Origin: an uncultured Oscillospiraceae bacterium
Lineage (GTDB): Bacteria; Bacillota; Clostridia; Oscillospirales; Ruminococcaceae
Assembly: GCA_934457235.1 (NCBI GenBank)
Contig: CAKSHT010000028.1
Location: 1 to 17,433, forward strand
Length of the DNA: 17,433 nucleotides
Reading direction: 5' to 3'
The position numbers were made by a program, and so were the translations under genes. The notes under the pieces were generated by a model. It searched no databases, was not told the DNA's origin, and was given only the letters and a program-made list of their open reading frames with translations. Positions 14,245 to 17,433 of this stretch are shown here, one piece after another (position 1 is the first letter of the stretch; the number at the start of each line of letters is the position of its first letter).

Positions 14245-14970
14245 ATGGAACAAAAGAACTCCCGACCCGTCGGAGTGGTAATAACTCTGGCTTGCTGCAT
14301 TGCCGGCACTGCGGGTATCCTTGCCGCATTCAGCGTGCCGGGACACCACGAAAATACCGACGCGTTATTCAAATCGCTCATTGACTTTTTCGTGGGATTA
14401 TGGAACACTATGCCCTGGGGAATAGTCATGCTGGCAGGAGCGCTTGTTTTCCCGATTCTGGGATTGTTGCTTTCCCGCTGGGACAGACTAACACGAAAGA
14501 TTCCGTCGGGCGAATTCCTTTATGACCGCGTCGGACTGAGTTTTGAGAGAAGAGCAGGTCTGCGGTTCATTCCGTCATTCTTGATGATGTTATATCTGAT
14601 AATCGCCGCATTTATGCAGGGCGCGGACAGCTCCGTCAGCTTCGACCCACCAAGCTACTTCCCGTTCGGTCAGGACTACAGCGCGGGAGAATGGCTGAAT
14701 TTCATATTTGTGACGCTGGTCGTCTTTTCTCTGTTTCTGATAATTGCAGAGGGAGTAATAGGAGCCGGACCAGTCGGAGCACTTCTGCATATCCCGGTGA
14801 TACTCATAGCAAATGTATATCTTACCATGCTGATGGTCGGAATAATGTTTGTATGCGTTTCACTGCTGGGCTTCATCGGCAGAATTATCATGTCAGTAAT
14901 TACATTGGTTTTCTGGGGTGCTTTTACCGCAATAAAACCCAAAACTGAAATTAGATACATAGAAAAATAA
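14245..14970 (+). CDS. Unknown multi-pass membrane protein
   Basis: I do not recognise this 241-residue protein. It has about six hydrophobic segments (roughly 10-30, 58-77, 108-125, 150-171, 178-205 and 208-230), so it is an inner membrane protein. The loop after the second segment is positively charged (RWDRLTRK, 78-85). The loop between the third and fourth segments is polar and rich in Pro/Tyr/Phe (SFDPPSYFPFGQDY, about 132-145) and probably faces outside. No catalytic motif is visible. The ATG at 14245 is preferred over the adjacent TTG because AGGAGG lies seven bases upstream. It sits 22 bases after uvrC and 39 before rsmD and is probably co-transcribed, though its role need not relate to DNA repair. 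Confidence 0.88.
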   Translation: MEQKNSRPVGVVITLACCIAGTAGILAAFSVPGHHENTDALFKSLIDFFVGLWNTMPWGIVMLAGALVFPILGLLLSRWDRLTRKIPSGEFLYDRVGLSFERRAGLRFIPSFLMMLYLIIAAFMQGADSSVSFDPPSYFPFGQDYSAGEWLNFIFVTLVVFSLFLIIAEGVIGAGPVGALLHIPVILIANVYLTMLMVGIMFVCVSLLGFIGRIIMSVITLVFWGAFTAIKPKTEIRYIEK

Positions 14971-14975
14971 TTCAA

Positions 14976-14992
14976 AGCAATAAGATATTGCT
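14976..14992. repeat. Short inverted repeat between the membrane protein gene and rsmD
   Basis: AGCAATA and TATTGCT are exact 7-base arms around AGA. The site is AT-rich and has no T-tract. It lies 9 bases ahead of the rsmD ribosome binding site and may be only a leader hairpin. Confidence 0.4.
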
Positions 14993-15009
14993 ATAAGTAA
15001 GGAGAAATA

Positions 15010-15594
15010 ATGAGAGTAATCACCGGAACAGCGCGCGGGCGGAAGCTCGTCACCGTCGAGGGCACTGACGTAGTACGCCCGACGACGGACGGCGTGAAAG
15101 AAGCTATCTTCAGCGCCATTCAATTTGAGATAGAGGGCAGGACAGTGCTCGACCTTTTCGCCGGTAGCGGGCAGCTCGGAATAGAAGCGCTCAGCCGTGG
15201 TGCGAAAGAGGTTTATTTCATCGACAGCGCCGCAGTATCCATCAAGGCAGTGCGCGAAAATCTGAAATCCACCGGACTTGAAGCCAACGCGCGCGTCGTG
15301 AACATGCCGTTCTCCGCGTTCCTGAAAAGCACCCGTGCGACATTCGATATCGCAATACTTGACCCGCCGTACAATTACAAGATAATCCAGAAAGCACTGC
15401 CGCATCTGGTGGAGAAAATGTCCGAAAACGGCGTGATAATCTGCGAACACGAAAAAGAATGCGTTCTGCCGCATGATATGGGCAGATTTGAGATCGTAAA
15501 GGTGCTGCGGCACTCACGTACATCTGTGACCATCTACCGCCCCAAGGCAGAAGCCGAATCCGACGAGGAAGCCGGAAAGGAGCCGGAAGCATGA
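15010..15594 (+). CDS. rsmD: 16S rRNA (guanine(966)-N(2))-methyltransferase
   Basis: SAM-dependent methyltransferase that adds a methyl group to N2 of G966 of 16S rRNA during 30S assembly. The 194 residues show the N-terminal RVITGTARGRKL (2-13) and RPTTDGVKEAIFSAI (23-37), the SAM-binding VLDLFAGSGQLGIEALSRGA (46-65), and the catalytic LDPPY (117-121). A short acidic tail (ESDEEAGKEPEA) follows the conserved core. AAGGAG lies about six bases before the ATG. The gene overlaps coaD by 4 bases (ATGA). The rsmD-coaD pair is a very common arrangement in Bacillota. Confidence 0.95.
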   Translation: MRVITGTARGRKLVTVEGTDVVRPTTDGVKEAIFSAIQFEIEGRTVLDLFAGSGQLGIEALSRGAKEVYFIDSAAVSIKAVRENLKSTGLEANARVVNMPFSAFLKSTRATFDIAILDPPYNYKIIQKALPHLVEKMSENGVIICEHEKECVLPHDMGRFEIVKVLRHSRTSVTIYRPKAEAESDEEAGKEPEA

Positions 15595-16133
15595 AAACAG
15601 CCATCTACCCCGGTAGCTTTGACCCGGTCACAAACGGACATCTCGACATAATCCAGCGGGCTTCGAAAATGTTCGACAAGCTGGTGGTCGTTGTACTTAT
15701 AAACCCGCTCAAAACATACAGCTTCAGCATGCAGGAGCGCTGCGAATTTCTGCGCCGGGCGACTGAGGGAATAACTAACGTTGAGATAGCAAGTTTCGAC
15801 GGACTGCTTGCGGATTACTTCAACCAGCGTCAGGATGTAGACGTCATCGTAAAGGGAATCCGCGCAACGACCGACTTTGAATACGAATTTCAGATGGCGC
15901 ACACTAATAAGGACCTTAATCCGCGGGCTGAGACCGTATTTATTCCGGCGAGCCTCAAGACCACGTTTGTTTCGTCCAGTATGGTGAAGCAGGTGGCGAT
16001 GTTCAATGGCGACCTGAGCAAATACGTACCGGCATGCATACATGAGCAGATACGCACCCGTCTGACGCAGGATTTCGATGCAGCAAGGGCGCTGGCACAA
16101 AAGAAATATCAGAACAAGAAAACCTCTGAATAA
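15591..16133 (+). CDS. coaD: Phosphopantetheine adenylyltransferase
   Basis: Joins ATP and 4'-phosphopantetheine to dephospho-CoA, the penultimate step of coenzyme A synthesis, as a cytoplasmic hexamer. Nucleotidyltransferase signatures are IYPGSFDPVTNGHLDII (5-21) with the T/HxGH motif T14-N-G-H17, VIVKGIRATTDFEYE near 85-99, and the SSSMVK motif near 127-132. At 180 residues it is some 15-20 longer than usual, because of a basic C-terminal tail (about 160-180, with AQKKYQNKK) that lies outside the known core. Its ATG overlaps the rsmD stop, so the two are translationally coupled. Confidence 0.96.
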   Translation: MKTAIYPGSFDPVTNGHLDIIQRASKMFDKLVVVVLINPLKTYSFSMQERCEFLRRATEGITNVEIASFDGLLADYFNQRQDVDVIVKGIRATTDFEYEFQMAHTNKDLNPRAETVFIPASLKTTFVSSSMVKQVAMFNGDLSKYVPACIHEQIRTRLTQDFDAARALAQKKYQNKKTSE

Positions 16134-16160
16134 CAACCATCAGGAAAGGAAAATGATATC

Positions 16161-16670
16161 ATGGAATACAGTCTGTTAGATCTTATCTCAATGCTTGACG
16201 AAGCAGTCAGAAAGGCGGCTCCGGTGCCGCTCAGCAAAAAAAGCCTGGTAGATGTAAGCGAGATCGACGAGATAGCCACCGAAATGCGCCTTGTACTCCC
16301 GCGGGAGATCCAGCAGGCACAAAACATCGTAGCCGACAAGAACCGCATCATCAGCGACGCCAAGAAGGAAGCCGAGGAGATAATCCGCAAGGCGGAGCAG
16401 CAGCGCAAGGCGCTCATCGACGAGAACTCCATCATGCAGGAAGCACGTCGCCGCGCCACCGAGGAAATAAGCGCAGCACAACAGCGCTCCAGCCTTATCA
16501 GAAATTCCACGCAGGATTACACCGACAAGATGCTCTCCCGCGTTGAGGAGCTGATGGTAAAGGACGTAAACGAGTTACGTATACTCCGCAAGACTCTCGC
16601 CAGCGGCAGCGACCTCCAGCAGAAACCGCAGCAGCCACTGGGTCAGCCCGCACAGACCCAGCAGAAGTAA
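16161..16670 (+). CDS. Coiled-coil protein of unknown function, downstream of coaD
   Basis: A 169-residue, highly charged protein. Residues about 35-145 are one long predicted helix rich in Glu, Lys, Arg, Ala and Gln, a probable coiled coil resembling stalk or DivIVA-like proteins. The tail (151-169) is rich in Gln and Pro and looks disordered. There is no transmembrane segment or catalytic motif. Clostridial genomes often carry such a protein next to coaD, sometimes labelled ATPase without clear evidence. It is the last gene of the uvrC-rsmD-coaD operon, 27 bases behind coaD. The ribosome binding site is an AAAGGA at ten bases, a rather long spacing. Confidence 0.8.
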   Translation: MEYSLLDLISMLDEAVRKAAPVPLSKKSLVDVSEIDEIATEMRLVLPREIQQAQNIVADKNRIISDAKKEAEEIIRKAEQQRKALIDENSIMQEARRRATEEISAAQQRSSLIRNSTQDYTDKMLSRVEELMVKDVNELRILRKTLASGSDLQQKPQQPLGQPAQTQQK

Positions 16671-16683
16671 ACAAACATACAAA

Positions 16684-16709
16684 ACCCCGGCAGGTTATTC
16701 TGCCGGGGT
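16684..16709. terminator. GC-rich hairpin at the end of the coaD operon
   Basis: A perfect 10-bp stem ACCCCGGCAG/CTGCCGGGGT with a GTTATT loop lies 14 bases after the coiled-coil gene. On the plus strand no T-tract follows (CAGTCTGTCG). On the minus strand TTTTGTATGTTTG follows, so it would work better as a terminator for the IS side. Confidence 0.6.
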
Positions 16710-16733
16710 CAGTCTGTCGAAAAAGTAAATTTT

Positions 16734-16885
16734 GCCCGCGAAGCGGGCTTTTGAAGTAAATATCCACCGGCGTAGCCGGTGGCTTTACAGATAACGCCTA
16801 AAAGGCTATTTTCTAGCGTGCGTCTAAAGACGCAAGTACGGTCTGACACCTGCGAAAGATTGTTACTTGCTACCCGTAAACGGGT
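16734..16885. repeat. Row of five short perfect hairpins at the IS right end
   Basis: From right to left: ACCCGT-AA-ACGGGT (16872-16885, inside the last tnpA codons), GCGTCT-AA-AGACGC (16820-16833), GCCT-AAA-AGGC (16796-16806), CCACCGGC-GTA-GCCGGTGG (16764-16782) and GCCCGC-GAA-GCGGGC (16734-16748). All have 2-3 base loops. One is likely the right-end hairpin recognised by TnpA. The others may fold the 3' end of the tnpA mRNA or an antisense RNA. Confidence 0.75.
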
Positions 16886-17321
16886 TATTCATCTCTCTGA
16901 GTGTCATTTGGTCGCTTATTTGGTCTTCTTTCAGCTGGTTTTGTATGTACTCTGCTATTCGCTTTGCATTCTTTCCAACTGTATCTACATAGTAACCTCT
17001 ACACCAAAACGACCTGTTTCCGTATTTGAACTTTAGATTTCCATGCCTTTCGTGGAATATTACGCTGCTTTTCCCTTTTAGTTATCCCATGAAGCTTGAT
17101 ACGGTCATTTTGGGCGGTATCTCTACAAACATGTGCACATGGTCGGGGCAGATTTCTGCCTCGATTATTTTTATCCCCTTCCAATCGCACAACTCCCTTA
17201 GTATCTTTCCCATTTCCACCCGATACTCTTGAAGTAATATTTTTCTCCTATACTTCGGTGCAAACACTATATGGTACTTGCAATTCCACGTTGTATGTGC
17301 TAAACTATTATTGTCATTCAT
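16863..17321 (-). pseudogene. tnpA: IS200-type TnpA transposase, broken by one in-frame stop codon
   Basis: Single-strand Y1 (HUH) transposase of IS200/IS605 elements. Read across the break, the frame has 152 codons, the normal TnpA length, and all key parts are kept: N-terminal HTTWNCKYHIVFAPKYRRK (9-27), the metal-binding HUH motif H61-V-H63 in CPDHVHMF, FWCRGYYVDTVG (105-116) and the catalytic Tyr125 in AEYIQNQ. Codon 80 is TAA (17084-17082), where the family has the Tyr of MGYLKGKSS. The frame continues unchanged after it to the TAA at 16865-16863. A single base change would restore it, so the inactivation looks recent, or the base is a sequencing error. AGGAGG lies eight bases before the ATG. 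Confidence 0.88.
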
Positions 17322-17371
17322 TTGACATTCCTCCTATTGGTTTTTGTTTGCAGTTGCCAGACCGCATTTTC

Positions 17372-17380
17372 ATTATACCA
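17372..17380 (-). promoter_or_regulatory. Extended -10 promoter of tnpA
   Basis: On the minus strand TGGTATAAT (17380-17372) is a TGn-extended perfect -10. No good -35 is visible at the usual distance. It lies about 50 bases ahead of the tnpA ATG. Confidence 0.5.
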
Positions 17381-17433
17381 GTTGGGGGAATTTTTTTCTA
17401 CTCATCGCTAAAGCTTTTTTGAACCCCCGGCAC

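Larger units (their letters stand above)
16723..17433 (-). mobile_element. IS200/IS605-family element, single-transposase (IS200-like) type
   Basis: The 459-base tnpA reading frame is on the minus strand, with about 110 upstream bases that hold its promoter and a hairpin-rich right end (16734-16885). The exact ends are not determined, because this family makes no terminal inverted repeats or target duplications. An 8-base direct repeat AAGTAAAT occurs at 16723-16730 and 16754-16761 around the last hairpin, and may mark the right-end cleavage area. The coordinates given are approximate, and the left end may lie at or beyond the window edge. Confidence 0.75.

Noticed and set aside
13179..14429. 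A 416-codon minus-strand open frame opposite uvrC
   Set aside because: Shadow of uvrC: no family motif, no ribosome binding site, and uvrC is unmistakable.
16734..16885. CRISPR-like array
   Set aside because: The repeated units are different palindromes, not identical direct repeats with regular spacers, and no cas genes are present.
17384..17428. GGGGG...CCCCC pairing as the IS left-end hairpin
   Set aside because: Only five base pairs around a loop of some 35 bases; not convincing.

Overview
The window looks like chromosomal DNA of a low-to-mid GC Clostridia-type Bacillota, most likely a Ruminococcus/Oscillospiraceae relative. The reasons are strong AGGAGG-type ribosome binding sites, consensus sigma-A promoters with 17-bp spacers, a THF riboswitch ahead of a folate ECF transporter S component, a BirA box ahead of bioY, and an IS200-type element. 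This placement is inferred from gene content, not from a database match.

Left part (1-6886), all on the minus strand. It holds the N-terminal two thirds or less of a GH27 alpha-galactosidase (cut by the window edge) with a promoter and a perfect 22-bp palindromic operator; an intergenic stretch with a terminator and a 37-bp perfect palindromic repeat; a class I (aspartate-type) aminotransferase; a stand-alone receiver-domain response regulator; a DUF1015 protein plus a beta-lactamase-fold serine hydrolase (operon); a nitrilase-superfamily amidohydrolase; and thioredoxin. Several units have their own clear promoter and terminator.

Middle part (7011-11817), plus strand. After a divergent regulatory region comes 6-phosphofructokinase (pfkA). 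Next is a tetrahydrofolate riboswitch that leads into folT-proC and ends at a terminator. A lone GT4 glycosyltransferase follows, then bioY with a near-perfect promoter and a BirA operator lying over its ribosome binding site. A 19-bp stem terminator serves both bioY and the converging small BofC-like gene.

Right part (11817-17433). A small minus-strand membrane-anchored protein with a sporulation-type promoter candidate is followed by a plus-strand housekeeping cluster: uvrC, an unknown membrane protein, rsmD, coaD (4-bp overlap) and a coiled-coil protein. The window ends in an IS200-type element whose tnpA carries one in-frame stop codon and whose right end is a row of short perfect hairpins.

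No wholly new multi-gene system is evident. The most interesting signals are regulatory: riboswitch control that may reach proC, the BirA box over the bioY start, the repeats shared between the trxA and pfkA promoters, the GH27 operator, and the hairpin array beside the dead transposase.
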